Program-made: the position numbers and the translations under genes
Assembly (NCBI GenBank): GCA_016208015.1
Contig: JACQYW010000006.1
Coordinates: 1-64,000 of the forward strand
Source: Nitrosomonadales bacterium
Lineage (GTDB): Bacteria > Pseudomonadota > Gammaproteobacteria > Burkholderiales > Gallionellaceae
Reading direction: 5' to 3'
Length of the DNA stretch: 64,000 bases
Shown: one piece after another, positions 50,200 to 61,553 of the stretch
How positions within the stretch are numbered: the first letter of the stretch is position 1
Layout of the letters: every line of letters starts with the position of its first letter
The notes under the pieces: model-generated
What the model was told of the DNA's origin: nothing
The model's database searches: none
What the model saw: the letters and a program-made list of their open reading frames with translations, nothing else

Positions 50200-51227
50200 T
50201 GGCACGGGATAGCAGCAACTCGAAAGTGATACGCGACCTGGGACTCGCCTTCCTGGCGCTGGCATTCATCATGATCACCGGCACACTCGGCTATCGCTGG
50301 CTGGGCGGCCCGCAGTATTCATGGCTGGACTGCTTTTACATGACCTTCATCACGCTCACCACCATCGGTTATGGCGAAGTGGTGGATGTGACGGATTATG
50401 AATATGGCCGCTTGTTCACCATCTTCATCGCCGTCACGGGCATCGGTATGCTGGGCTATGTTCTATCAACTATGACCGCTTTCATGCTTGAGAGCGACCT
50501 AAATGCATCTTGGCGGAGAAAGAAGATGAAACAGAAGATCGCGCAACTGAAGGAGCACTACATCGTATGCGGTATCGGCATGGTCGGCAGCAATGTAGCG
50601 CACGAGCTGGCAGCAACGGGGCGAGTGTGCATCATCGTCGAAACCAACATGGTAGCCATCCACCGCTACCTGGAATCCCATCCTGACCAGCTTTTTCTGC
50701 ATGGCGATGCGACCGACAACGACATGCTGCTGGCGGCAGGAGTGATGAATGCACGCGGCGTCTTTGCCGTGGCGCACGACGACAGCATGAACCTCGTCAT
50801 CAGTTTGAGCGCCAAACAACTTAATCCCCGCCTGCGCGTGGTGGCGCGCTGCCATGATGTGAAGAACATCGAAAAGACGCGGCGTGCGGGGGCGGACGAG
50901 GTCGTCTCACCAGACTTTACGGGCGGCTTGCGCATCGTCTCGGCGATGGTGCGACCCAACGTCGCTCTATTCCTCGACGACATGATGAAGTCCAACGAAA
51001 ATGTCCGTATGGAAGAAGTGCTCGTTCCGGAGGAGCTTTCCGGCAAACAATTGTCAGTGCTCTATTACCACAACAAGGACTGCGTCGTGCTGGCGATCCG
51101 GCACAAAAGCGAGTGGGCTTTCAATCCTGTTGCCACGCATATCGTCCACGGCGGAGACGTGCTGATGGTGATGGCGACGGCGGAAGGTCGCATGCGTCTG
51201 GAGCAATTGGTGCAAGGCGTGAACTAG
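50199..51227 (+). CDS. Two-TM potassium channel with RCK (TrkA-N/TrkA-C) domains
   Basis: 342 residues: helix about 14-31, pore loop with selectivity filter TTIGYGE (residues 54-60), second helix about 70-98, then a cytosolic RCK domain with the nucleotide-binding GIGMVGSNVAHELA and a TrkA-C domain ending near 340. This is the MthK-like architecture in which ligand binding to the RCK ring gates K+ flow. It is translationally coupled to def by a one-base overlap. Confidence 0.88.
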   Translation: MARDSSNSKVIRDLGLAFLALAFIMITGTLGYRWLGGPQYSWLDCFYMTFITLTTIGYGEVVDVTDYEYGRLFTIFIAVTGIGMLGYVLSTMTAFMLESDLNASWRRKKMKQKIAQLKEHYIVCGIGMVGSNVAHELAATGRVCIIVETNMVAIHRYLESHPDQLFLHGDATDNDMLLAAGVMNARGVFAVAHDDSMNLVISLSAKQLNPRLRVVARCHDVKNIEKTRRAGADEVVSPDFTGGLRIVSAMVRPNVALFLDDMMKSNENVRMEEVLVPEELSGKQLSVLYYHNKDCVVLAIRHKSEWAFNPVATHIVHGGDVLMVMATAEGRMRLEQLVQGVN

Positions 51228-51236
51228 GGGGGGCAA

Positions 51237-51722
51237 ATGAAAACAGGATTGATGTGCTTACTGGTCATATTGCTCGGCAGTGCGTCGCCTGCAATGGCGG
51301 CTGAAGAACTCTCGCGGGGACAGTTGTTATATCTTCCGATCTATTCCTACATCTGGCACGGTGATCGCGTCAACGATGGCAAGGCTCCTCCCAAGACGCT
51401 GGTTTCGGTACTGGTCAGCATACGCAACACCAGCCTCAAGATCCCCATCCGGGTGATTTCTGCACGCTACTACAGCACCGACGGCAAGCTGCTTAAAGAA
51501 TACCTCTCAAAGCCGACAGAGGTCGCGGCGCTGGGCACACTCGAGCTCTTCGTGGAACGCAAGGAGATGGCGGGCGGGTCGGGCGCGAATTTCATCATCG
51601 AGTGGGAATCCGCCGCGCAGACCAACCTGCCTGTGGTCGAGGCAGTGCATGTGGACATCAAGTATGGTGGTCCGGCATTCTCTTTCGTCACCTCGGCGCG
51701 GCCCATCCAGGCGGACAAGTAA
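51237..51722 (+). CDS. DUF3124 periplasmic protein
   Basis: 161 residues: a signal peptide (cleavage near PAMAA) and a single beta-rich domain containing the YLPIYSYIWHGD and LVSVLVSIRNTSLK strands typical of DUF3124. Function unknown. It follows the channel gene by 9 bp with AGGGGGGG before the ATG, so it may be an accessory periplasmic protein of that operon. Confidence 0.75.
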   Translation: MKTGLMCLLVILLGSASPAMAAEELSRGQLLYLPIYSYIWHGDRVNDGKAPPKTLVSVLVSIRNTSLKIPIRVISARYYSTDGKLLKEYLSKPTEVAALGTLELFVERKEMAGGSGANFIIEWESAAQTNLPVVEAVHVDIKYGGPAFSFVTSARPIQADK

Positions 51723-51751
51723 CTACTTTATATATCCCTTTTGAAGCAGGC

Positions 51752-51780
51752 TTGACAAAGCGCTTTTGAACCATCACTAT
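51752..51780 (+). promoter_or_regulatory. Promoter of the arsR-led cluster
   Basis: A perfect TTGACA at 51752-51757, 17 bp, then CACTAT at 51775-51780, which overlaps the first half of the palindromic operator. Repressor binding would therefore block the polymerase. Confidence 0.7.
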
Positions 51781-51798
51781 TTAACCAAACGGTTAAAT
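51779..51798 (+). promoter_or_regulatory. Palindromic operator for ArsR-type repressor
   Basis: A perfect 8-bp inverted repeat ATTTAACC/GGTTAAAT around an AAAC spacer, 16 bp before the repressor start codon. The A/T-rich dyad with CC and GG inner ends is typical of ArsR/SmtB binding sites, and its overlap with the -10 box implies autoregulation. Confidence 0.75.
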
Positions 51799-51813
51799 AG
51801 GAAGATGAGCATC

Positions 51814-52176
51814 ATGCCCGCAGATTCATTGAGCCTCACCTTTGCCGCACTCGCCGATCCCACCCGGCGAGCCATCCTGGCGCGCCTTGCCTCGGGCGAG
51901 ATATCTGTCGGCGAACTGGCCGAACCATTCCATATCAGCGCGCCTGCGGTTACAAAACACCTCAAGGTGCTGGAGAACGCGGGCCTGATCACGCGCGGTC
52001 GCCAGGCACAGTGGCGGCCATGCAAACTGGAAGCGACGCCGTTGCAGGAAGCGGCGACGTTCATCGAACAGTACCGGCGTCACTGGGAACAAAGTCTGGA
52101 CAGGCTGGACGACTACCTGAAGCAAATACAGGCACAGGAGAAGAAGAATGGTCGCGGGAAAAAACAATCCGTCTGA
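51814..52176 (+). CDS. ArsR-family transcriptional regulator
   Basis: 120 residues of winged helix: LTFAALADPTRRAILARLASGEISVGELAEPFHISAPAVTKHLKVLENAGLI is the characteristic HTH. No metal-binding Cys pair is present, so it belongs to the metal-independent ArsR proteins commonly paired with AHSA1/SRPBCC genes, like the one that overlaps its 3' end. ATG 51814 has AGGAAG 10 bp upstream; the ATG at 51805 would be too close to that site. It probably represses its own cluster through the dyad at 51779. Confidence 0.85.
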   Translation: MPADSLSLTFAALADPTRRAILARLASGEISVGELAEPFHISAPAVTKHLKVLENAGLITRGRQAQWRPCKLEATPLQEAATFIEQYRRHWEQSLDRLDDYLKQIQAQEKKNGRGKKQSV

Positions 52177-52633
52177 ACCCGACGCCAGCGAGATCGTCAT
52201 TTCGCGCACCTTCGATGCGCCGCGCCAGTTGGTGTGGCAGGCATGGACCGATCCGAAACACATCATGCAATGGTGGGGGCCGAAAGGCTTCAGCAATTCC
52301 GCCTGCGAATCCGATCTGCGTGTGGGCGGCGCGTTCAAGCTGAACATGTGCGCGCCGGACGGCAACAGCTATCCGTGCAAAGGCGTCTTCCACGAGATCG
52401 TGGAGCACGAGCGCATCGTTTACGACAGCACCGCCGAAGAAGGCCATCCCTGCGGAGCCGGTTTGCCGCCGCGCTCGCGCGTGACCATCACCTTCACCGA
52501 GCTGGGCGACAGAACCACCCTCACGCTGCATACCCGCTTTGAAAACACCGCGCGCAAAGAGGCGGCCAACCAGGCGGGATACAGCGTCAGCTGGGGGCAG
52601 GCGCTGGAGAGACTCGGGGATCATTTGCATTAA
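52148..52633 (+). CDS. SRPBCC/AHSA1 domain protein
   Basis: 161 residues of the START-like fold: ISRTFDAPRQLVWQAWTDPKHIMQWWGPKGF, a beta sheet and a long C-terminal helix (VSWGQALERLGDHL). These proteins bind hydrophobic ligands; no enzymatic function can be named. Overlaps the arsR gene by 29 bp with an AGGAGAAG site inside it, so translation is coupled. Confidence 0.82.
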   Translation: MVAGKNNPSEPDASEIVISRTFDAPRQLVWQAWTDPKHIMQWWGPKGFSNSACESDLRVGGAFKLNMCAPDGNSYPCKGVFHEIVEHERIVYDSTAEEGHPCGAGLPPRSRVTITFTELGDRTTLTLHTRFENTARKEAANQAGYSVSWGQALERLGDHLH

Positions 52634-52666
52634 CGGAAACGAAATCCGGAAAACGAGGAGAAGGCC

Positions 52667-53311
52667 ATGCCAAAACTGCGTGTAGCAAGTTTTACTGTTT
52701 CCATAGACGGGTTCGGTGCGGGTGTGAACCAGAGCCTCGATAATCCGCTGGGTGTCGGCGGTCAGGAGTTGCCCCAATGGTTCTTCCCGACCAGGACGTT
52801 CCAGCGAATGCACGGGAGCGGTGATGGCACGACCGGGATCGACGATGATTTCGCCGCGCGCGGCTTCAACAATGTCGGCGCGTGGATACTGGGGCGGAAC
52901 ATGTTCGGTCCGATCCGCGGCCCCTGGCCAGACTCGAAATGGAAGGGATGGTGGGGTGATACTCCACCTTATCACACCCCCGTCTTCGTATTGACCCATC
53001 ATCCCCGCGCATCCCTTGAGATGGATGGCGGCACGACGTTCCACTTTGTCACCGACGGTATTCGCGCCGCACTGGAGCAGGCTTTCGATGCGGCCAAGGG
53101 GCAAGATGTTCGGATTGGCGGCGGGGTAGACACGATCCGCCAATATCTGCGCGCAGGCTTGATCGATGAGATGCATCTCGCCATCTCCCCTGTCCTGTTG
53201 GGCTCGGGGGAGAACCTGCTTTCCGGCATCGACATGCGGTCGCTAGGCTATCGATGCGTCGAGCATGTGCCGACACAACTCGCCACGCATGTTGTCCTGA
53301 AAAAGTCCTGA
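52667..53311 (+). CDS. Dihydrofolate-reductase-like protein (RibD C-terminal type)
   Basis: 214 residues of the RibD_C/DHFR fold: VASFTVSIDGFGAGVNQSLDNPLG at the start, VFVLTHHPRASLEMDGGTTFHFV, the nucleotide-binding QDVRIGGGVDTIRQYL and LIDEMHLAISPVLLGSGENLL. Members of this group often accompany ArsR/SRPBCC genes; the NADPH-dependent substrate is unknown. A second such gene lies at 54.4 kb. RBS GAGGAGAA. Confidence 0.8.
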   Translation: MPKLRVASFTVSIDGFGAGVNQSLDNPLGVGGQELPQWFFPTRTFQRMHGSGDGTTGIDDDFAARGFNNVGAWILGRNMFGPIRGPWPDSKWKGWWGDTPPYHTPVFVLTHHPRASLEMDGGTTFHFVTDGIRAALEQAFDAAKGQDVRIGGGVDTIRQYLRAGLIDEMHLAISPVLLGSGENLLSGIDMRSLGYRCVEHVPTQLATHVVLKKS

Positions 53312-53323
53312 AAGGAGCCTGAC

Positions 53324-53848
53324 ATGCTGAAGCTCGTCGTACTTGTGGTTGTCGTTTTGCTCACCATCGTTCTTGTCTATGTCGCGACCAGACCAGACAC
53401 CTTGCATGTCGAGCGTGCCATCGACATCAAAGCGTCGCCCGAGAAGATATTCGGACTTATCAATGATTTTCGACAGTGGAACGATTGGACGCCCTACAAC
53501 AAGGATCCCGCGATGAAGAAGACGTATAGCGGCAGTGCCAGCGGCAAGGGGGCGATGTATGCGTGGGAGGGCAACAAGGAAGTAGGGCAGGGAGAGATAT
53601 CTATCACCGGCAGCACGCCGTCCAGCGAGGTCGCGCTCGAATTGCATATGATCAAGCCGTTCGAGGGGCGCAACTCGGTCGTGTTCTCTTTGAGCAGGGC
53701 GGGGGATTCGACCAGGGTCACATGGAGCCTGGACGGAAAGCAGAATTTCATATCCAGGCTCATGGGCCTGATCTTCAACATGGACAAGATGATAGGCGGA
53801 GACTTCGAGGTCGGGCTGGCCAGACTGAAGACCGTCGCGGAAAGATAG
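53324..53848 (+). CDS. Membrane-anchored SRPBCC family protein
   Basis: 174 residues: one N-terminal transmembrane helix (about 3-22) then a polyketide-cyclase/START-like domain (VERAIDIKASPEKIFGLINDFRQWNDWTPY...). It is distinct from the soluble SRPBCC genes on either side by its anchor. RBS AAAGGAG. Ligand unknown. Confidence 0.8.
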   Translation: MLKLVVLVVVVLLTIVLVYVATRPDTLHVERAIDIKASPEKIFGLINDFRQWNDWTPYNKDPAMKKTYSGSASGKGAMYAWEGNKEVGQGEISITGSTPSSEVALELHMIKPFEGRNSVVFSLSRAGDSTRVTWSLDGKQNFISRLMGLIFNMDKMIGGDFEVGLARLKTVAER

Positions 53849-53875
53849 GCCGCCCACATTCACAAGGAGAACGTC

Positions 53876-54349
53876 ATGAACAAGATCACTCCATTTTTGT
53901 GGTTCGACAAGGAAGCCCGCGCAGCAGCCGAGTTCTACAGCACAGTGTTCAAGGACGCTCAGATCATCGACAGCACCACGCTGGAGGACACGCCTTCCGG
54001 CACAGTGGAGGTCGTCACCCTCCGTTTGTTCGGACAGGAATTCCAGTTGATGAGTGCCGGACCATTCTTCAAGATCAACGAGGCGATCTCCTTCGTGGTC
54101 AACTGCGACACTCAGGCCGAAATCGACTATTACTGGGACAAGCTTTCTGCGGAACCGGAGGCCGAAGCTTGCGGCTGGCTCAAGGACAAGTTCGGCGTGT
54201 CCTGGCAGATCGTGCCGACCGTCATGTACGAGATGCAGAAATCCAAGGACAAAAAAGCGCTGGCGCGCCTCACCGAAGCGTTCCTGAAAATGAAGAAATT
54301 CGATATCGCAACACTCAGACAGGCCTATGACGAAGAATCAACTTCTTGA
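53876..54349 (+). CDS. VOC family protein, PhnB-like
   Basis: 157 residues of the PhnB/3-demethylubiquinone-type VOC fold: ITPFLWFDKEARAAAEFYSTVFKDAQI, DTPSGTVEVVTLRLFGQEFQLMSAGP, and FVVNCDTQAEIDYYWDKL with WLKDKFGVSWQIVPT. Function unknown; such genes are often found in ArsR-linked clusters. RBS AAGGAGAA. Confidence 0.82.
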   Translation: MNKITPFLWFDKEARAAAEFYSTVFKDAQIIDSTTLEDTPSGTVEVVTLRLFGQEFQLMSAGPFFKINEAISFVVNCDTQAEIDYYWDKLSAEPEAEACGWLKDKFGVSWQIVPTVMYEMQKSKDKKALARLTEAFLKMKKFDIATLRQAYDEESTS

Positions 54350-54363
54350 TAAAGGAGACAGCC

Positions 54364-54972
54364 ATGAGAAAGATCATCACCACCACTTTTGTTTCGCTCG
54401 ATGGCGTGATGCAGGCGCCGGGCGGGTCTGACGAAGATCGCGACGGAGGTTTTAGCCACGGCGGCTGGATGTTCGGCTACTGGGACGATGCAGGAGGCAG
54501 CACGATGGACGGCTTCATGCGACAGCCCTTCGAACTCCTGCTGGGTCGGCGTACCTACGACATTTTTGCCGCCTACTGGCCGACGGCGACCACGGACCAG
54601 AACGTCGCAGAGCCCTTCAACCGCACCAGAAAATACGTGGTTTCCCACACGCAGCGGCAGCTGTCCTGGAACAACTCGACGCTGGTCACGGGTGACGTGG
54701 TCGGCGAGATCAGGAAACTGAAGCAGATGGATGCGCCGGATCTCTGGGTCCATGGCAGCGGCAAGCTCGTGCAGACATTGCTGGCGAACGGATTGATCGA
54801 TGTCATGCACCTGTGGATCCTTCCGGTGACGCTGGGGCCGGGCAAACGGCTGTTCGCCGAAGGCACTCGTCCCGAGGGATTCAAACTCACCGACTCGAAG
54901 GTAACAGCGACCGGCGTCATTATCGCGAGCTACGAACCTGTCGGTGCGATCAAATCGGGTTCGTTCGTCTGA
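54364..54972 (+). CDS. Dihydrofolate-reductase-like protein (RibD C-terminal type)
   Basis: 202 residues: ITTTFVSLDGVMQAPGGSDEDRDGGF, the LLGRRTYDIFAAYWP motif typical of bacterial RibD_C/DHFR-like proteins, KYVVSHTQ, the phosphate-loop-like LWVHGSGKLVQTLLANGLIDVMHLWILPVTLGPGKRLF. It is only distantly similar to the other DHFR-like gene 1.7 kb upstream. ATG 54364 has AAAGGAGA before it. Confidence 0.85.
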   Translation: MRKIITTTFVSLDGVMQAPGGSDEDRDGGFSHGGWMFGYWDDAGGSTMDGFMRQPFELLLGRRTYDIFAAYWPTATTDQNVAEPFNRTRKYVVSHTQRQLSWNNSTLVTGDVVGEIRKLKQMDAPDLWVHGSGKLVQTLLANGLIDVMHLWILPVTLGPGKRLFAEGTRPEGFKLTDSKVTATGVIIASYEPVGAIKSGSFV

Positions 54973-54997
54973 TCGCAGCTGCGCCCGGAGAATCGCC

Positions 54998-55381
54998 ATG
55001 ACCATCCATCTCGACCACACCATCGTACCCTCCCGCACAGCGATCGCATCTGCAAGACTGCTGGCGGAACTGCTGGACGTGCCGTGGGCGAAATCCGGGG
55101 CAGGCCCGTTTTCTCCCGTGTATGTCAACGACGGTTTGACGCTGGATTTCCAGGATACGGACGAGGCATTCCCCATATACCACTTCTGCTTCCGCGTCAG
55201 CCCGCAAGACTTCGATGCCATTCTCGGACGCATCAAAGCTGCCGGAATCGGGTATCGCAGCACTCCGGACGGAGCAATGGATATGCGAATCAACAAGCGG
55301 TACGGAAATATCTATTGGGACGAGCCGGACGGTCACCGCTGGGAAATATTGACCGTCAGCTATGCGCGGCAGGTCAAGTGA
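54998..55381 (+). CDS. VOC family protein (glyoxalase/bleomycin-resistance-like)
   Basis: 127 residues with a single VOC module: LDHTIVPSRTAIASARLLAELL, FPIYHFCFRV, and the final YWDEPDGHRWEILTVSY strand. Potential metal ligands His5 and Glu near the end fit the family. RBS GGAGAA before ATG 54998. The likely role is binding or modifying a small toxic molecule; the substrate is unknown. Confidence 0.82.
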   Translation: MTIHLDHTIVPSRTAIASARLLAELLDVPWAKSGAGPFSPVYVNDGLTLDFQDTDEAFPIYHFCFRVSPQDFDAILGRIKAAGIGYRSTPDGAMDMRINKRYGNIYWDEPDGHRWEILTVSYARQVK

Positions 55382-55406
55382 TCCCTTTTACGATAAGGAG
55401 GCAATC

Positions 55407-55847
55407 ATGAGCTCAATACATTATTCGATCACCATCAAGGCTCCGAAGGAAAAGGTGTGGAACACCATGCTGCAACAGGAAACCTACCGCATCTGGACCG
55501 CCGATTTCGGCGAGGGTTGTTACTATGAAGGTTCTTGGGAACAGGGACAGAAGATCCGCTTCCTCGGCGCCGACGGTTCCGGCGGCATGACGTCTGTCAT
55601 TGCCGAAAACCAGCCTTATCGCTACCTCTCCATCAAGCATCTGGGCATCATCAAAAACAGGATAGACGACACGGAAAGCCCGGAAGCAAAAACGTGGGCG
55701 TCCGCATACGAGAATTACACCTTTGCCGAGCGCGATGGCAGCACCGAGCTCAAGGTTGAAATGTCCGGCATCCCTGCGGAGTTCGAGCAGTATATGACCG
55801 ACGCCTGGCCCAAAGCCTTGGAAAAATTAAAGACGCTATGCGAATAG
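55407..55847 (+). CDS. SRPBCC domain protein
   Basis: 146 residues: YSITIKAPKEKVWNTMLQQETYRIWTADFGEG, WEQGQKIRFLGADGSGGMTSVIAENQPYRYLSIKHLG and the C-terminal helix typical of AHSA1-like proteins. AAGGAGGC is a near-ideal ribosome site. Last gene of the ArsR-led cluster; the 265 bp after it hold no recognisable gene before the cytochrome gene. Confidence 0.82.
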   Translation: MSSIHYSITIKAPKEKVWNTMLQQETYRIWTADFGEGCYYEGSWEQGQKIRFLGADGSGGMTSVIAENQPYRYLSIKHLGIIKNRIDDTESPEAKTWASAYENYTFAERDGSTELKVEMSGIPAEFEQYMTDAWPKALEKLKTLCE

Positions 55848-56112
55848 CCCCTCGATTCATCCCAAATAATCCATTAGAACGAATACAAGAAGTGATCTTC
55901 CCGCCCTGGGGTCCCCGCCGCTGTCTTGTCGAATTGAGTCTGCTGTTCTGCGTGTCATTCTTTAATCCCGCGCGCCGACAAGCAGCCCGAATGCTGAGCG
56001 AATGGGGATAATCGCCCGCCTTTAAGCGGCAGTTAAGGTTTGCCGGACAAACTGCGCTGCAAAGCCGAATTACAATACGTTCGACGTTATGCGGATATCA
56101 AAGGAGTTGTAA

Positions 56113-56529
56113 ATGAAGCGGTTGTTGGTCTTGTTGCTGGTGTTGGTGATGAATCAGGCTTATGCAGAGAACGGCAAACCCGCTTCTGCCGGATATGAAA
56201 AATGGAAGAAGGAGTGCGGCAGTTGCCATGTCGCCTATCCTCCGCACATGCTGAGCGGCGAGAACTGGCAGCAGTTGATGAAGCATCTGGACAAGCATTT
56301 CGACAGCAACGCGGTGCTTGATACCAGGGACAACAGCCTGATCCTCGATTTCCTGAAACGCTATGCAGGCAGCGGCGAGCGATACAGCTCGGCCAGCCTG
56401 CGCATCAGCGACACTCCCTGGTTCGTGCGCGAACACCGCGTGATATCCGAGAACGAATGGAAGCTTTCGCAGGTGAAGACGCGTTCGAACTGTTCCGCCT
56501 GTCACGGCAAGGTCGTACTCGGGGATTGA
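56113..56529 (+). CDS. Diheme cytochrome c
   Basis: 138 residues: signal peptide (1-18, AYA-EN), first heme site CGSCH at 35-39, second heme site CSACH at 127-131. The two sites at the ends of a helical domain of about 90 residues are the DHC (diheme cytochrome c, PF09626) layout. Such periplasmic cytochromes pass electrons to cytochrome b561 or other partners; none is adjacent. AAAGGAG precedes the ATG by 7 bp. It converges on acnA. Confidence 0.85.
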   Translation: MKRLLVLLLVLVMNQAYAENGKPASAGYEKWKKECGSCHVAYPPHMLSGENWQQLMKHLDKHFDSNAVLDTRDNSLILDFLKRYAGSGERYSSASLRISDTPWFVREHRVISENEWKLSQVKTRSNCSACHGKVVLGD

Positions 56530-56573
56530 TGGGTTTCGCCTTGCTCAACCTATCCTGCTCGGGCTATGCCGGA

Positions 56574-59405
<2,832 letters not shown>

Positions 59406-59445
59406 GGCGAATGGCTCCGGGGTGCGAAACGAAGAAGAGCGGTGA

Positions 59446-60486
59446 TTATAGCGCGAGCGGCGCGGCCGAGCGCAGCGAGTCATCGTCCAGGCCGGTCAGG
59501 CGCAGGACTTTGGCATCTTTCAGGAGGGGGAAATTGTTGCCGGTAGAGCGCTGATAGGCGGGGTCGTAATGCTGGACCAGCAACTTTTCCACCAGTTCGG
59601 TCCAATTGCCCTGTTCGGCCAGTTGTTGCCAGTGGTCAAGCACCTGGCGGCCATGCAGCGGCAGCAGCGGGGTGAGACGCTTGACGAGCAGCGCGGGGTC
59701 GCTCAGGAAATGTGCGTAGTCTTCCTTGAGCAACTGCACGCGGGCCGCTACCGGTGCTTCGATGAGCAGGCAGTCAGAGCCGCGCATCCGGCTCAGCAGT
59801 GTTTCCGGCGTATTGAGCAGGCCGATCTTCTTGCTTTCCGCCTCCACGAACACCGGACGCTTTGTATCGCAACGGCGCAGCACATCCCAGATGCGGCTCT
59901 CGAACATCTTCTGCGCGGGCTGCGGTTCGTCCGGCAGATTGCCGAGCAGCGAACCGCGATGCTGTGCCAGCGCTTCCAGGTCGAGCACCTGTTCGCCCTG
60001 CTCCTGCAGCACGCGCAGGAAGCGGCTCTTGCCGGAGCCGGTGGGGCCGCACACCACGCGGAATTGCAACGTCCCGGGCAGGGTGTCGAGGTCGGCCAGC
60101 ACTTGGCGGCGGTAGTTCTTGTAGCCGCCTTCCAGCCGGTTGGTCGACCAGCCCACTTGGGCGAGTATGTGTGCCATCGCGCCGCTGCGCTGGCCACCGC
60201 GCCAGCAATAGACCAGCGGCTTCCATTGCTTCGGCTTGTCCTTGAACAGGTTTTCCAGATGATCGGCGATGTTGCGCGCGATGAGTGCCGCGCCGCGTTT
60301 CTTGGCCACGAAAGGGGAGACTTGCACGTATAGCATACCGACCTCGGCACGCTGTTCGTCGTCCAGCACGGGCGCGCTGATCGCGCCGGGGATATGGTCT
60401 TCCGCGTATTCCGCAGGCGAGCGCACGTCGATGATTTCGTCGAAATCGGACAGTTGTGATACGGTGGCGACCCTCGGATTTTGCAT
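59446..60486 (-). CDS. mnmH: tRNA 2-selenouridine/geranyl-2-thiouridine synthase
   Basis: 346 residues: an N-terminal rhodanese domain with the catalytic Cys94 in YCWRGGQRS, and a P-loop domain with GPTGSGKS (147-154), the layout of MnmH (SelU, YbbB). It replaces sulfur of s2U34 in tRNA by selenium using selenophosphate. The selD gene that makes selenophosphate starts 13 bp away on the other strand. ATG 60486 is taken (MQNPRVATV); the longer frame upstream would extend into selD. TusE and MnmC modify the same base. Confidence 0.93.
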   Translation of the reverse strand: MQNPRVATVSQLSDFDEIIDVRSPAEYAEDHIPGAISAPVLDDEQRAEVGMLYVQVSPFVAKKRGAALIARNIADHLENLFKDKPKQWKPLVYCWRGGQRSGAMAHILAQVGWSTNRLEGGYKNYRRQVLADLDTLPGTLQFRVVCGPTGSGKSRFLRVLQEQGEQVLDLEALAQHRGSLLGNLPDEPQPAQKMFESRIWDVLRRCDTKRPVFVEAESKKIGLLNTPETLLSRMRGSDCLLIEAPVAARVQLLKEDYAHFLSDPALLVKRLTPLLPLHGRQVLDHWQQLAEQGNWTELVEKLLVQHYDPAYQRSTGNNFPLLKDAKVLRLTGLDDDSLRSAAPLAL

Positions 60487-60499
60487 GGATTGTTTTTGT

Positions 60500-61543
60500 A
60501 TGAACGACGCTATCAAATTGACTCAGTATTCCCACGGCGGCGGCTGCGGCTGCAAGATCGCGCCGGCCGTGCTGCACGAAATGTTGGCTGCACTGCCACG
60601 CCCGCCATCTTACCCGAACCTGCTGGTCGGTACCGAAAGCAGCGACGACGCGGCGGTGTACAAACTCAACGAGTCGCAGGCCATTGTCGTCACCACCGAC
60701 TTCTTCATGCCCATCGTGGATGATGCGCGCGACTTCGGCCGTATCGCCGCGACCAATGCGCTCTCCGACGTGTATGCCATGGGCGGCACGCCCATCCTGG
60801 CGCTGGCAGTGGTGGGCATGCCCATCAACAAGCTGCCGCTGGATACCATCCGCGAGATATTGGCGGGCGGCGAATCAGTATGCCTGGCGGCGGGCATACC
60901 GGTGGCAGGCGGACATTCCATCGACGCACCGGAGCCGATCTACGGTCTGGTCGGCGTCGGCGTGGTGCATCCCGATCATCTCAAACGCAATGACAGCGCG
61001 CAGGCCGGTGATGTGCTCATCCTCGGCAAGCCGCTGGGTGTGGGCGTGCTGAGCGCGGCGCTGAAGAAAGGCGAGTTGAGCGCGGAAGGCTATCGCCAGA
61101 TGGTGGATACCACCACGCAACTCAACCGTGTCGGTGCGGCATTGGGCGGGATGACCGCCGTGCATGCGATGACCGATGTGACCGGCTTTGCGCTGCTCGG
61201 GCATCTGCTGGAGATATGCCGCGGCTCGAAGCTGGGGGCGGAAGTGGATTTCAAGGCATTACCGGTCTTGTCCGTGGCGTTGCAGTTGGCGGAGCAGGGT
61301 TACAGCACGGGTGCGGCGGACCGCAACTGGTCCAGTTACGGCGCGGAAGTCGATCTGCCGCAAGGTTTTCCGGAATGGCAGCGCAAGCTGCTGTGCGATC
61401 CGCAGACCAGCGGCGGGCTGCTGGTGGCCTGTGCAGCGAACGAGGCGGACAAGGTGCTGGCGACTTTCCACGAACAGGGCTTTGCCGCGGCCAGCGTGAT
61501 CGGGAAAGTGACTGCCGGAACAGCGCGGGTCAGGGTCGCCTGA
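60500..61543 (+). CDS. selD: Selenide, water dikinase (selenophosphate synthetase)
   Basis: 347 residues, PurM/AIR-synthase fold. The catalytic loop is SHGGGCGCKIAP with Cys16 and Lys19, matching Cys17 and Lys20 of E. coli SelD, so this is the Cys rather than the selenocysteine form. GTESSDDAAVY, DFFMPIVDD and GGHSIDAPEPIYG follow. The product feeds MnmH, and SelA if present elsewhere. The 13-bp gap to mnmH means the two promoters overlap inside or near the coding sequences. It ends 10 bp from the convergent ankyrin gene. Confidence 0.94.
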   Translation: MNDAIKLTQYSHGGGCGCKIAPAVLHEMLAALPRPPSYPNLLVGTESSDDAAVYKLNESQAIVVTTDFFMPIVDDARDFGRIAATNALSDVYAMGGTPILALAVVGMPINKLPLDTIREILAGGESVCLAAGIPVAGGHSIDAPEPIYGLVGVGVVHPDHLKRNDSAQAGDVLILGKPLGVGVLSAALKKGELSAEGYRQMVDTTTQLNRVGAALGGMTAVHAMTDVTGFALLGHLLEICRGSKLGAEVDFKALPVLSVALQLAEQGYSTGAADRNWSSYGAEVDLPQGFPEWQRKLLCDPQTSGGLLVACAANEADKVLATFHEQGFAAASVIGKVTAGTARVRVA

Positions 61544-61553
61544 CCCGGACGGC

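Noticed and set aside
55848..56112. Possible small gene between the ArsR-led cluster and the cytochrome gene
   Set aside because: Short frames only, no ribosome site before any of them; only minor hairpins are visible.
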